The notes below the pieces were generated by a model, which was not told the origin of the DNA, made no database searches, and worked only from the letters and a program-made list of their open reading frames with translations. 64,000 bases of DNA from Streptomyces avicenniae (lineage in GTDB: Bacteria; Actinomycetota; Actinomycetes; Streptomycetales; Streptomycetaceae): contig NZ_JOEK01000005.1 of assembly GCF_000719135.1 (NCBI RefSeq), positions 1-64,000 on the forward strand, written 5' to 3'. Made by a program: the position numbers and the translations under genes. Positions within the stretch are counted from its first letter, which is position 1. Each line of letters begins with the position of its first letter. Shown one piece after another: positions 16,632-23,771 of this stretch.

Positions 16632-17676
16632 CGAGCCGCCGCAGCAGGACGACGGCGAGGACCGCGGCGGCCACCACGACGGCGGCGCGCGTGGACAGGG
16701 CGATCTCGCCGTCGTCGTCCCCGCTCCCCTCCCCCGCCGCGCCGTCCTGCGCGGCCGTCCCGCCGTCCCCTTCGGCGTCGCCTTCGGCTGCCTGCTCGCG
16801 GACGGTCTCCGGCAGCAGCGCGCCGCCGAGGGCGACCGGTTCCACGGCGCTGGCCTCGCCCTCGCTGCCGAACATCAGCGTCCGCCCGTCCGGGGTGAAC
16901 GTCACGGACTCGCCCTGCTGCTGGAGGGGCGGCACGACGCGCTGGTCGAGCGGCTCCGGCGCGCCGTCGTCGTGCCACCGGTACATGACGGCGCCGAAGT
17001 AGCCGCGCAGCAGCAGCCGCGTGCCGTCCGGCGAGAACGCGCCGTCCGTCACCCACAGGTCGAGGTCGGCGACGGGCTCGAAGACGTTCACGCCGCTCGT
17101 GGACAGCTCCTCCGGCCCGGCGTAGAGCTTCGCGCCGCCGTCCTGCTTCTTGCTGGCGACGTACACCCGCCCGGTGACGGGGTGGACCATCAGGGCCTCG
17201 GCGTCGCGCGGGCCGTCCGCGTAGGTGAGGGTGCTGACGGTCGGCGTGACCGTCGCGTCGGCGAGGTCGGCGGGCTCGGGGAGGCGGTAGATCCACACCT
17301 CGCTCCAGCCGCCGTCGAAGTTGTCCCCGATGTCGGCCACGAACAGTTCGTCGCCCGGGCCGAGGGAGACGGCCTCGATGTCGCGGGCCTCCACGCCGTC
17401 GAGCGTGACGGTCGCGACGGTGTCGCCCGTGGCGCCGTCCACGGCGTAGAGGAGGGCGGCGTCGTCGCTGTCGTTGTGCGTCCAGTAGACGCCGGGGTGC
17501 TGCCTGCTGGCCTGGAGGCCGCTGGACTCGACGATCCGGGGATCGGTGAGCGTGAACGCCTCGGGGGCGGCGTCGTCCGCCACGGCGGGACCTGCGGCCG
17601 TCGCCACGGGCAGCGGCGCGAGGACGGCGAGGGTCACCAGGGTGACGAGGGCGGCGGGGCGCGGCGTCGGCGGCAT
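16615..17676 (-). CDS. secreted beta-propeller protein with C-terminal membrane anchor
   Basis: 353 residues. A signal peptide (about 1-34) is followed by a repeat-containing beta-propeller region (about 40-285): SSGLQASRQHPGVYWTHNDSDD, DIEAVSLGPGDELFVADIGDNF, EALMVHPVTGRVYVASKKQDG, GAFSPDGTRLLLRGY and SVTFTPDGRTLMFGSEGEAS. An acidic linker and one membrane helix with an Arg-rich tail (AAVVVAAAVLAVVLLRRLVTRRR) close it, so it is displayed outside and anchored at the C-terminus. Function unknown; TolB/esterase-like or sensor roles are possible. The start at 17676 is fixed by the signal peptide. Confidence 0.78.
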   Translation of the reverse strand: MPPTPRPAALVTLVTLAVLAPLPVATAAGPAVADDAAPEAFTLTDPRIVESSGLQASRQHPGVYWTHNDSDDAALLYAVDGATGDTVATVTLDGVEARDIEAVSLGPGDELFVADIGDNFDGGWSEVWIYRLPEPADLADATVTPTVSTLTYADGPRDAEALMVHPVTGRVYVASKKQDGGAKLYAGPEELSTSGVNVFEPVADLDLWVTDGAFSPDGTRLLLRGYFGAVMYRWHDDGAPEPLDQRVVPPLQQQGESVTFTPDGRTLMFGSEGEASAVEPVALGGALLPETVREQAAEGDAEGDGGTAAQDGAAGEGSGDDDGEIALSTRAAVVVAAAVLAVVLLRRLVTRRR

Positions 17677-17838
17677 GGGCCAAGCCTGCCAGGAGCGGCG
17701 CCCGTGCGGCGCGTCCCCCTGCCGGGAGCACGCCCGGGGGGCGGGGAACCCGGCCCGCGCGGGGGGACGTTGGTGATCATGGGGACATCGCAGGCAGCGA
17801 CATTGCGGCCACCCTTCGCGCTCCCTACTGTCCCCCTC

Positions 17839-18396
17839 ATGAGCGGACATGGTCAACGGCAAAGGTCCGGCGGCACGGCGCGGCGCCGTGTGGCGCCCTG
17901 GGTGGCCCCTGGCATCGGCGCGGCGGGCGCGGCACTCGCCGTCGTCGGCTCGCTGCTCACCTGGGGCACGGTCAACCATCCGATGTGGGGCGAGCAGGAG
18001 ATCGCCGGGCTCGACGGGGACGGGATGTGGACGCTGTGGCTGTCGCTGGGCGCGCTGCTGCTGTTCCTGGGCACGCCGGTGGCCCGGCTGCCGCTGCTGT
18101 CGGCGGTCGCGGGGCTCCTCGCGGTCGGCGCGGCGGGGCTCGGCGGGCTCAACGCGTTCGGGCCCGACCGGTCGGCGCGGATCTACGTCCGTGAGGTCCT
18201 GGGGAGGGCGGGGGACGGGGAGCAGGAGATCTTCGGCCTGCTGCTCGACCACGGGTCGGCGGCGGGCGTCTGGCTGGTCCTCGCGGCGGCGCTGGTGAGT
18301 GTCGCCGCGGCGGTCTGGACGGTCGTCCAAGCGGGGGCGCTCCTTCCCGTTGAGGAGGAAGTGCGGCACGTCGAGGAAGAGTTGGCGAAAAGGTAA
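17839..18396 (+). CDS. four-helix membrane protein, paralogue of the next gene
   Basis: 185 residues. After a basic N-terminus there are four membrane helices: VAPGIGAAGAALAVVGSLLTWGTV, MWTLWLSLGALLLFLGT, the LPLLSAVAGLLAVGAAGLGG segment, and a last one near GVWLVLAAALVSVAAAVWTV. An acidic C-terminal tail (VEEEVRHVEEELAKR) may form a short coiled coil. Landmarks GSLLTW, GDGMWTL, GPDRSAR and GVWLVL recur in the next gene, so the two are a tandem duplication. TACTGT (17826-17831) is seven bases before the ATG. Function unknown. Confidence 0.72.
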   Translation: MSGHGQRQRSGGTARRRVAPWVAPGIGAAGAALAVVGSLLTWGTVNHPMWGEQEIAGLDGDGMWTLWLSLGALLLFLGTPVARLPLLSAVAGLLAVGAAGLGGLNAFGPDRSARIYVREVLGRAGDGEQEIFGLLLDHGSAAGVWLVLAAALVSVAAAVWTVVQAGALLPVEEEVRHVEEELAKR

Positions 18397-18462
18397 GTCC
18401 GATGAGCCGCAAAACGGGCACGCGCGTTGCGGCATTTCCCGGGGCTTTCTAGGTTCCTCGCC

Positions 18463-18990
18463 ATGAGTTCCTACGGTCAGTACCCCGCCGCTCCCGGCGC
18501 GACGCCCACGGGGGGCGCCGCGCCGGGGTCGGCCCGCACCACCCTGCTGCTCGGCGTCGCCGGGCCGCTCCTCCTGCTCCTCGGTTCCCTGCTCGCCTGG
18601 TCCACCGTCGAGCCCCTCGACGGCGGCGGCTTCGGCCCGACGGAGAGCGAGTCCTCCAGCGGCATCAACGGCGACGGGCTGTGGACGCTGCTCCTCGCCC
18701 TCGCCGCGGGCGCGCTGCTGGTCGTCGGGCTGCTGCGGGCCAAGGCCGTCCTGGTCCTGGCGTCGCTGGCGCCCTCCGCCATCGCCCTGCTCGTGGTGAT
18801 CCTCAACGTGGTCAGCCCGGACCGTACGGCCCGCGCGGACCTCGAAGGCGAGGACATCCCCTCCGAGGCGATAGACGAGGTGCTCGACCTCGTGGAGGTG
18901 TCGGCGGGCTTCGGTGTGTGGATCGCCCTCGTCGGCGCGCTGCTCGCGATCGGCTCGGCCGTCTTCCTGGGCCGGAAGACCGCTTCCTGA
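18463..18990 (+). CDS. four-helix membrane protein, paralogue of the previous gene
   Basis: 175 residues. A Gly/Pro/Tyr N-terminus (MSSYGQYPAAPG) is followed by four membrane helices. It shares landmarks with the upstream gene in the same order: GSLLAW-S-TV, GDGLWTLLLAL, SPDRTAR, and FGVWIALVGALLA. The loop between helix 3 and 4 is acidic (LEGEDIPSEAIDEVLDLVEV). TAGGTT (18450-18455) lies seven bases before the ATG with no ribosome binding site, so this copy seems to have its own leaderless promoter. A terminator-like hairpin follows. Function unknown. Confidence 0.72.
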   Translation: MSSYGQYPAAPGATPTGGAAPGSARTTLLLGVAGPLLLLLGSLLAWSTVEPLDGGGFGPTESESSSGINGDGLWTLLLALAAGALLVVGLLRAKAVLVLASLAPSAIALLVVILNVVSPDRTARADLEGEDIPSEAIDEVLDLVEVSAGFGVWIALVGALLAIGSAVFLGRKTAS

Positions 18991-19012
18991 CTCCGCGCCC
19001 GGCACACGGGTG

Positions 19013-19042
19013 AAGGCCGTCGCCCCCCGGGGCGGCGGCCTT
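19013..19042 (+). terminator. terminator hairpin
   Basis: AAGGCCGTCGCCCC (19013-19026) and GGGGCGGCGGCCTT (19029-19042) form a 14-bp stem with one G-T pair, starting 22 bases after the upstream stop. Confidence 0.65.
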
Positions 19043-19062
19043 CGGCGTCGAATTCGGCGGAC

Positions 19063-19171
19063 CGGCAAGGGAATTCCCGCACACAGCGGAAAGGGCGGGC
19101 GCCCGGAAAGAGATCCCGCCGCGGAAAAACACGGAAAGGGAATCCGCCGCACGGAAAGGGAATCCCGATTC
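19063..19171. repeat. degenerate tandem repeats, core CGGAAAGGGAATCC
   Basis: Six imperfect units starting near 19063, 19087, 19104, 19122, 19132 and 19152. The last two share the exact 16-mer CACGGAAAGGGAATCC at 19130-19145 and 19150-19165, 20 bp apart. Other units keep CGGAAA and often ATCCC. The block lies between a terminator and the aldo/keto reductase promoter and has no coding potential. Confidence 0.65.
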
Positions 19172-19217
19172 CGCCCGCACTCCCCGGGCGCCCACCGGCA
19201 CCGATGATCCGAACACC

Positions 19218-19248
19218 CTTGCGTGGAGCGCGCTCCAAGGCGTTGGCT
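19218..19248 (+). promoter_or_regulatory. MerR-type promoter of the aldo/keto reductase gene
   Basis: A -35 box CTTGCG (19218-19223) and a -10 box TTGGCT (19243-19248) are separated by 19 bp, the long spacer typical of MerR-activated promoters. The spacer holds the perfect palindrome TGGAGCGCGCTCCA (19224-19237). The ATG follows eight bases after the -10 box, so the transcript should be leaderless. Confidence 0.7.
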
Positions 19249-19256
19249 GGGGCCCC

Positions 19257-20246
19257 ATGAGGTACACGCAACTCGGACGTACAGGACTCAAGGTCAGCAG
19301 GCTCGTGCTCGGCACGATGAACTTCGGTCCGCAGACCGGCGAGACCGACAGCCACGCGATCATGGACGCCGCGCTGGAGGCGGGCGTCAACTTCTTCGAC
19401 ACGGCCAACGTCTACGGCGGCCCGGAGAACAAGGGGCGCACCGAGGAGATACTCGGCTCCTGGTTCGCGCAGGGCGGCGGACGCCGCGAGAAGGTCGTCC
19501 TCGCGACGAAGGTCTACGGCGGCATGGACCCGAACAGCGACGCGCCCTGGCCCAACACCGACCGCCTCTCCGCCCTCAACATCCGCCGGGCCGTGGACGC
19601 GAGCCTGCGGCGTCTGGGCACCGACCACATCGACCTGTACCAGTTCCACCACGTGGACCGCGCGACGCCGTGGGAGGAGATCTGGCAGGCCATCGACGTC
19701 CTCGTGCAGCAGGGCAAGATCCTGTACGCGGGCTCGTCCAACTTCGCCGGCTGGCACATAGCCAAGGCCAACGAGGCCGCCGCGCGCCGCCACTCGCTGG
19801 GGCTCGTCAGCGAGCAGTGCCTCTACAACCTGGTGGAGCGGCGCGCGGAGATGGACGTCCTCCCGGCGGCCGAGGACTACGGCCTGGGCGTCATCCCCTG
19901 GTCGCCGCTGGCGAGCGGGCTGCTGGGCGGCGCGGTCCGCAAGGAGCGGGAGGGCGGCGGGGCGGCGAAGCGGTCGGCCGAGGCGCTGGCCCGCAGCGGC
20001 GCGCGCGAGCGGATCGAGGCGTACGAGGACCTGCTCGCCGCGCGCGGCCTGGACCCGGGCGAGGTGGCCCTCGCGTGGCTGCTGACGCGCCCGGCCGTCA
20101 CGGGGCCGATCATCGGCCCGCGCGTGCGGGAGCAGCTGGACTCGGCGGTCCGCGCCGTGGACCTCGACCTCGACGAGGAGCTGCTGTCCGAGCTGGACGC
20201 GATCTTCCCCGCCACGGGCCCCTCCCCCGAGGCGTTCGCCTGGTGA
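19257..20246 (+). CDS. aldo/keto reductase
   Basis: 329 residues, TIM-barrel AKR family. It starts MRYTQLGRTGLKVSRLVLGTMNFG. The catalytic tetrad is visible as Asp in FFDTANVYGG, Tyr in the same motif, Lys in ATKVYGG, and His in LYQFHHVD. The C-terminal region has the NADPH-binding pattern (GPIIGPRVREQL). It resembles the AKR groups annotated as L-glyceraldehyde-3-phosphate or general aldehyde reductases. The MerR-type promoter suggests induction by a reactive small molecule; no merR gene is adjacent, and the one at 47771-48700 has a different operator. Confidence 0.92.
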   Translation: MRYTQLGRTGLKVSRLVLGTMNFGPQTGETDSHAIMDAALEAGVNFFDTANVYGGPENKGRTEEILGSWFAQGGGRREKVVLATKVYGGMDPNSDAPWPNTDRLSALNIRRAVDASLRRLGTDHIDLYQFHHVDRATPWEEIWQAIDVLVQQGKILYAGSSNFAGWHIAKANEAAARRHSLGLVSEQCLYNLVERRAEMDVLPAAEDYGLGVIPWSPLASGLLGGAVRKEREGGGAAKRSAEALARSGARERIEAYEDLLAARGLDPGEVALAWLLTRPAVTGPIIGPRVREQLDSAVRAVDLDLDEELLSELDAIFPATGPSPEAFAW

Positions 20247-20253
20247 CACCCCA

Positions 20254-20288
20254 CGCGGCGGCCAGGGGCTCAGCCCATGGCCGCCGCG
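20254..20288. terminator. bidirectional terminator hairpin
   Basis: CGCGGCGGCCA (20254-20264) pairs perfectly with TGGCCGCCGCG (20278-20288). It lies between the reductase stop and the convergent small peptide gene, and includes the 3' end of the latter. Confidence 0.65.
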
Positions 20289-20356
20289 ACCACGACGACG
20301 GCGAGCAGCGCTACCAGCGCCGCGGTGACGATCCTGCTCCTGGTCCTGGCGTTCAC
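20270..20356 (-). CDS. 28-residue single-helix membrane peptide
   Basis: A GTG start at 20356 overlaps the thpR stop (GTGA). The product is 28 residues: a basic start (NARTRSR) and one hydrophobic helix (IVTAALVALLAVVVVAAAMG). It is far shorter than usual gene-finder cutoffs. Stop-start overlap, correct membrane topology signals and my recollection of similar tiny proteins after thpR in Streptomyces support it. Function unknown. Confidence 0.5.
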   Translation of the reverse strand: MNARTRSRIVTAALVALLAVVVVAAAMG

Positions 20357-20886
20357 CCGCTCAACGGTACGCCCAGCCGCCAGGCCGCCTCCGTCGTGTA
20401 CGGCAGTCCGTCCACGCCGCCCATGAGCAGCAGCCGCTCCACGCGCCAGCGGCCGGTCCGCAGCCCGGCCAGCCGCGCCGCGTACGGGGCGAGGTCGGCG
20501 CCGCGCCCGCCGCGCGCGAGGGTGAGGTGCGGACGGTAGACGGGGTGGCGCTCGTCCTCCCGGCGCGGGACGGCCGCGGCCAGGCGGGTGAGCGCGTCCG
20601 TGTCGCCCTCCACCCCGGCCCACAGCACGCGCCCGCCGAACGTGTCGGCGCCCGCGAGACCCAGGGTGAACGGGGCGGTCCCGGCCGCCGTCGCCGCCAG
20701 CCCCGCGAGCAGGTCGGCGCGCTGCTCGGGCGTGCGTTCCCCGTAGTAGGCGAGGGTGATGTGCCGGTCGGCGGGGGCGCTCCAGCGGAGCGTGTCGGCG
20801 CCCGGCAGGCCGCGCGGCGCCGCGAGGGCCGGTTCCAGTTCCCGCGTGATCGTCTCGGGCGGCACCACCGCCGCGAACAGCCTCAT
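20353..20886 (-). CDS. thpR: RNA 2',3'-cyclic phosphodiesterase (2H family)
   Basis: 177 residues. The two H-x-T/S-x motifs of the 2H phosphoesterase superfamily are present: HITLAYYG in the N-terminal half and HLTLARGG in the C-terminal half. The start reads MRLFAAVVPPE, the usual beginning of the family (formerly 2'-5' RNA ligase). It hydrolyses 2',3'-cyclic phosphates on RNA ends in the cytoplasm. The ATG at 20886 is preferred; an ATG four codons upstream is possible. It is divergent from a GNAT gene 42 bp away. Confidence 0.9.
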   Translation of the reverse strand: MRLFAAVVPPETITRELEPALAAPRGLPGADTLRWSAPADRHITLAYYGERTPEQRADLLAGLAATAAGTAPFTLGLAGADTFGGRVLWAGVEGDTDALTRLAAAVPRREDERHPVYRPHLTLARGGRGADLAPYAARLAGLRTGRWRVERLLLMGGVDGLPYTTEAAWRLGVPLSG

Positions 20887-20928
20887 GCCCCGGATCATCC
20901 CCGCCCGTCACCCGTAGGATCAACTGCC

Positions 20929-21456
20929 ATGCTGATCAGACGTGGTGGACCGGAGGACGTGCCCGCGATGCTGGGGATGCTGGACAGCGCCGTGGCGTGG
21001 CTGGTCGAGCGGGGGCGTACGGGGCAGTGGGGCACGGAGCCGTGGTCCACGCGGGAGGGCCTGCCGGACCGCGTGGCCGGGTACGTGCGGGACGGCGAGA
21101 CGTGGGTGGCCGAGCTGGACGGGGTGCCCGCGGGGGCGATGGTGCTGCTGCCCGCGCCGCGCGCCCACGTGCGCCCGGCGGACGAGCCGGAGGTGTACGT
21201 GCAGCTCCTCGTCGCGCACCGCCGCTTCGAGGGCCGGGGCGTCGGGGCGGCGCTGCTGCGGCACGCCGTCGCGGAGGCGCGGGGCAAGGGCGTCGATCTG
21301 CTGCGCGTGGACTGCTACGCAGGGGGCGACGGGGCGCTCGTCGCGTACTACCGGGGGCAGGGCTTCGCGCCCGTCGAGACGTTCGATGTCGGCGAGTGGC
21401 ACGGGCAGGTGCTCGGCCGCCGGGTGCTGACGGACGGGCCCGTCACTCCCGCGTAG
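20929..21456 (+). CDS. GNAT-family N-acetyltransferase
   Basis: 175 residues. Acetyl-CoA site pattern RRFEGRGVGAALLRHAVAEARGKGVDLLRVDCYAGGDGALVAYYRGQGF corresponds to GNAT motifs A and B. The N-terminal motif is MLIRRGGPEDVPAMLGMLDSAVAWLVERG. The substrate is unknown. TAGGAT (20915-20920) sits eight bases before the ATG without a ribosome binding site. The strong hairpin that ends transcription overlaps the last codons. Confidence 0.88.
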   Translation: MLIRRGGPEDVPAMLGMLDSAVAWLVERGRTGQWGTEPWSTREGLPDRVAGYVRDGETWVAELDGVPAGAMVLLPAPRAHVRPADEPEVYVQLLVAHRRFEGRGVGAALLRHAVAEARGKGVDLLRVDCYAGGDGALVAYYRGQGFAPVETFDVGEWHGQVLGRRVLTDGPVTPA

Positions 21457-21469
21457 GAGTGCCGGGCCC
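21436..21469. terminator. terminator overlapping the GNAT stop codon
   Basis: Arms 21436-21449 and 21456-21469 (GGGCCCG-T-CACTCC and GGAGTG-C-CGGGCCC) form a 13-bp stem with one mismatch and a six-base loop. It lies between convergent genes. Confidence 0.7.
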
Positions 21470-21489
21470 GCACGGGACGGCGCCGCGCG

Positions 21490-22821
21490 TCAGGCGGGGG
21501 CGGTCAGCTTGTCGCCCTCACGGGGGACGAAGGCGACCCGCCGCCGCCCGGCGCGCAGCGAGATCTCCAGCCGCAGCCCGCCGATCCGCGCCAGGACGAG
21601 CGCGACGCCCATGGCAGCCAGCAGGCAGACGAGGCCGCCTGACGCCATGCCGACGCGTGCGCCGAACTGGTCGGTGACCCAGCCCATCAGCGGGCCGCCG
21701 ATCGGGGTGCCGCCGACGAACACCATCATGAACAGGCTGATGACCCTGCCGCGCATGGCGGGGTCGCTGGCCAGCTGGATGCTGGAGTTCGCCGTGACCT
21801 GGAACGTCAGCGACGCGACGCCGACCAGCGGCATCACCAGCGCGAAGACCCAGAACGCCGGGGCGAGCGAGGCGGCCGTCAGCGCGACGCCGAACAGCGC
21901 GCCCGCCGCGACCGTGAACCGCATGCGGCGGCTGCCGCGCCGGGCCGCGACCAGGGCGCCCGCCACGGACCCCGCGGCCATCAGCGAGTTGAGCAGGCCG
22001 TACGTCCCGGCCTCCGAGTGGAACACGGTGTCGGTGAAGGCGACCAGCCAGATGGCCGCGTTGAACCCGAAGGTGCCGATGAAGCCGACCAGGACGATGA
22101 GCCACAGCAGGTCGGGCCTGCCGCCGACGTAACGCAGGCCCTCCCGCAGCTGCCCCTTGCCGCGCGGCGTGCGCACGGCCGGGTTCAGCTCCGAGGTGCG
22201 CATCATCAGGAGCCCGACGATGGGCGCGGCGAACGACAGGCCGTTGACCAGGAACGCCCATCCCGAGCCGACCGCCGAGATCATGACACCGGCGACGGCG
22301 GGGCCGACGAGGCGGGCGGACTGGAAGTTCGCCGAGTTCAGCGAGACGGCGTTCCGCAGCAGGCGCGGCCCGACCATGTCGGAGACGAACGTCTGCCGCG
22401 CCGGGTTGTCCACCACGGTGACGAGGCCGACGACGAACGCGATCGCGTACACGTGCCAGACGTTCACGACGCCCGTGAACGTGAGGACGGCCAGCGTCAG
22501 TCCGGTGATCCCGAGGGCGAACTGCGTGCCGAGCAGGAGGCGCCGCTTGTCCAGCCGGTCGGCGAGGACGCCGCCGTAGAGGCCGAACAGCAGCATCGGG
22601 AGGAACTGGAGCGCCATGGTGATGCCCACGGCGGCGGCCGATCCGGTCAGTTCGTGGACCAGCCAGTCCTGGGCGATGCGCTGCATCCACGTCCCGATGT
22701 TGGAGACGGCGGAGCCCAGGTAGTGGATCCGGTAGTTGCGGACCCGGAAGGAACTGAAGGTGGATATCTTCTCGGTCGTCAGGGGTGCGGGTGCGGAGTC
22801 TGCTCCGGGTCCCGGACTCAA
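21490..22821 (-). CDS. MFS transporter, EntS/multidrug exporter-like
   Basis: 443 residues, twelve predicted membrane helices. The start region reads FSSFRVRNYRIHYLGSAVSNIGTWMQRIAQDWLV, then YGGVLADRLDKRRLL, the MFS motif A equivalent; this is the MFS_3/EntS-like group. It probably exports a drug or secondary metabolite. I use the TTG at 22821: AGGAG lies nine bases upstream and no ATG or GTG in frame fits better. It lies 52 bp after the MarR gene on the same strand, so the pair is likely one operon under MarR control. Confidence 0.88.
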   Translation of the reverse strand: MSPGPGADSAPAPLTTEKISTFSSFRVRNYRIHYLGSAVSNIGTWMQRIAQDWLVHELTGSAAAVGITMALQFLPMLLFGLYGGVLADRLDKRRLLLGTQFALGITGLTLAVLTFTGVVNVWHVYAIAFVVGLVTVVDNPARQTFVSDMVGPRLLRNAVSLNSANFQSARLVGPAVAGVMISAVGSGWAFLVNGLSFAAPIVGLLMMRTSELNPAVRTPRGKGQLREGLRYVGGRPDLLWLIVLVGFIGTFGFNAAIWLVAFTDTVFHSEAGTYGLLNSLMAAGSVAGALVAARRGSRRMRFTVAAGALFGVALTAASLAPAFWVFALVMPLVGVASLTFQVTANSSIQLASDPAMRGRVISLFMMVFVGGTPIGGPLMGWVTDQFGARVGMASGGLVCLLAAMGVALVLARIGGLRLEISLRAGRRRVAFVPREGDKLTAPA

Positions 22822-22873
22822 GGGTCAACACTCCTTCGTGCGCTGCGTCGTGCGGTCGTGCGGGGGGTTCGGC

Positions 22874-23320
22874 TCACAGGTGGGCGAGTTTGTGGAGGAC
22901 GGGCGCGGCGGCGCGCAGCGCGGCCCACTCCTCCTCGTCGAGACCGGCGGCGGCCAGTTCGGCGAGCCAGGCGTTGCGCCTGCTGCGGCTCGCCTCAAGC
23001 ACCTCTTCCGCCTCGTCGGTCACGGCGACGAGCTTCTGCCTGCGGTCGTCGGGGTGGGGGGTCAGCTCGATGAGCCCGCGCTCCTGGAGGAGCGTGATGA
23101 TGCGGGTCATGGAGGGCGGCTGGACGTGCTCCTTGCGGGCCAGTTCGCCGGGGGCGAGCGGTCCGCAGCGTGCGAGCGTGCCGAGTGCGGAGAGTTCGGC
23201 GAGACCGAGGGTGCGGTCCCCGCCGAGGTGCCGCAGCCGTCGCGACAGCCGCAGGACGCCCATCCGCAGGGCGTTGACCGCCTCGGCGTCCTCGGGACCG
23301 TCCAGCTTCAGGTCGGACAT
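22874..23320 (-). CDS. MarR-family regulator
   Basis: 148 residues. Winged-helix domain (about 30-110): LGLAELSALGTLARCGPLAPGELARKEHVQPPSMTRIITLLQERGLIELTPHPDDRRQKLVAVTDE. This is the MarR DNA-binding core with the DxR wing motif. It precedes the MFS exporter in one operon, a classic repressor/efflux pair. ATG at 23320. A TTAG-N5-CTAA site lies about 20 bp upstream. Confidence 0.9.
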   Translation of the reverse strand: MSDLKLDGPEDAEAVNALRMGVLRLSRRLRHLGGDRTLGLAELSALGTLARCGPLAPGELARKEHVQPPSMTRIITLLQERGLIELTPHPDDRRQKLVAVTDEAEEVLEASRSRRNAWLAELAAAGLDEEEWAALRAAAPVLHKLAHL

Positions 23321-23339
23321 GTACCACCGCTCTCACTCA

Positions 23340-23352
23340 TTAGCTTGCCTAA
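23340..23352. promoter_or_regulatory. putative MarR operator
   Basis: TTAGCTTGCCTAA: TTAG and CTAA arms around five bases, in the promoter of the marR-MFS operon in an otherwise AT-richer stretch (23330-23370). Autoregulation by the MarR protein is inferred from position. Confidence 0.5.
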
Positions 23353-23477
23353 CGAACAATATTACGCTCATACGACTGTTCCCACTCCTGCTCGGCCGGA
23401 CGAGTGACGCATTCCACGCGATCTCCACGCCACGCACACGCCACGAACCGCCCGCACGCCCCGAGTAGGCTTGCGCC

Positions 23478-23744
23478 ATGCGCTGGGCGAACCTGACCGA
23501 CGGCAAACGCGAGGCCCCCGAACCCCTCGAAGGGCCGGTCGTGGGCACGATCGTGACGGGCACCGCCGTCTGGGCCGTCCTGTTCGTCGCCCAGCTCCCC
23601 TTCTACGGCTGGTTCGACGACCACGGCCACACCTGGTGGGTGTGGTCCTGCCTGGCGGGCGCGGGTCTTGGCACCTTCGGCATCTGGTTCGTCCGCCGCC
23701 GCGACGCCGCGATCCGCGCGGCCCGGGAGCGTCAGGCGGGCTGA
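23478..23744 (+). CDS. DUF2530 membrane protein
   Basis: 88 residues with two membrane helices: VVGTIVTGTAVWAVLFVAQLPFYGWF and TWWVWSCLAGAGLGTFGIWFVRRRD. The pattern PLEGPVVGTIVTGTAVW and the C-terminal RRRDAAIRA match the small actinobacterial DUF2530 family. Function unknown. TAGGCT (23466-23471) lies six bases before the ATG with no ribosome binding site: a clear leaderless candidate. The P-type ATPase gene follows after 27 bases. Confidence 0.85.
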   Translation: MRWANLTDGKREAPEPLEGPVVGTIVTGTAVWAVLFVAQLPFYGWFDDHGHTWWVWSCLAGAGLGTFGIWFVRRRDAAIRAARERQAG

Positions 23745-23771
23745 GCCCCGGCCCGCGGTTACCGTCGGGGG

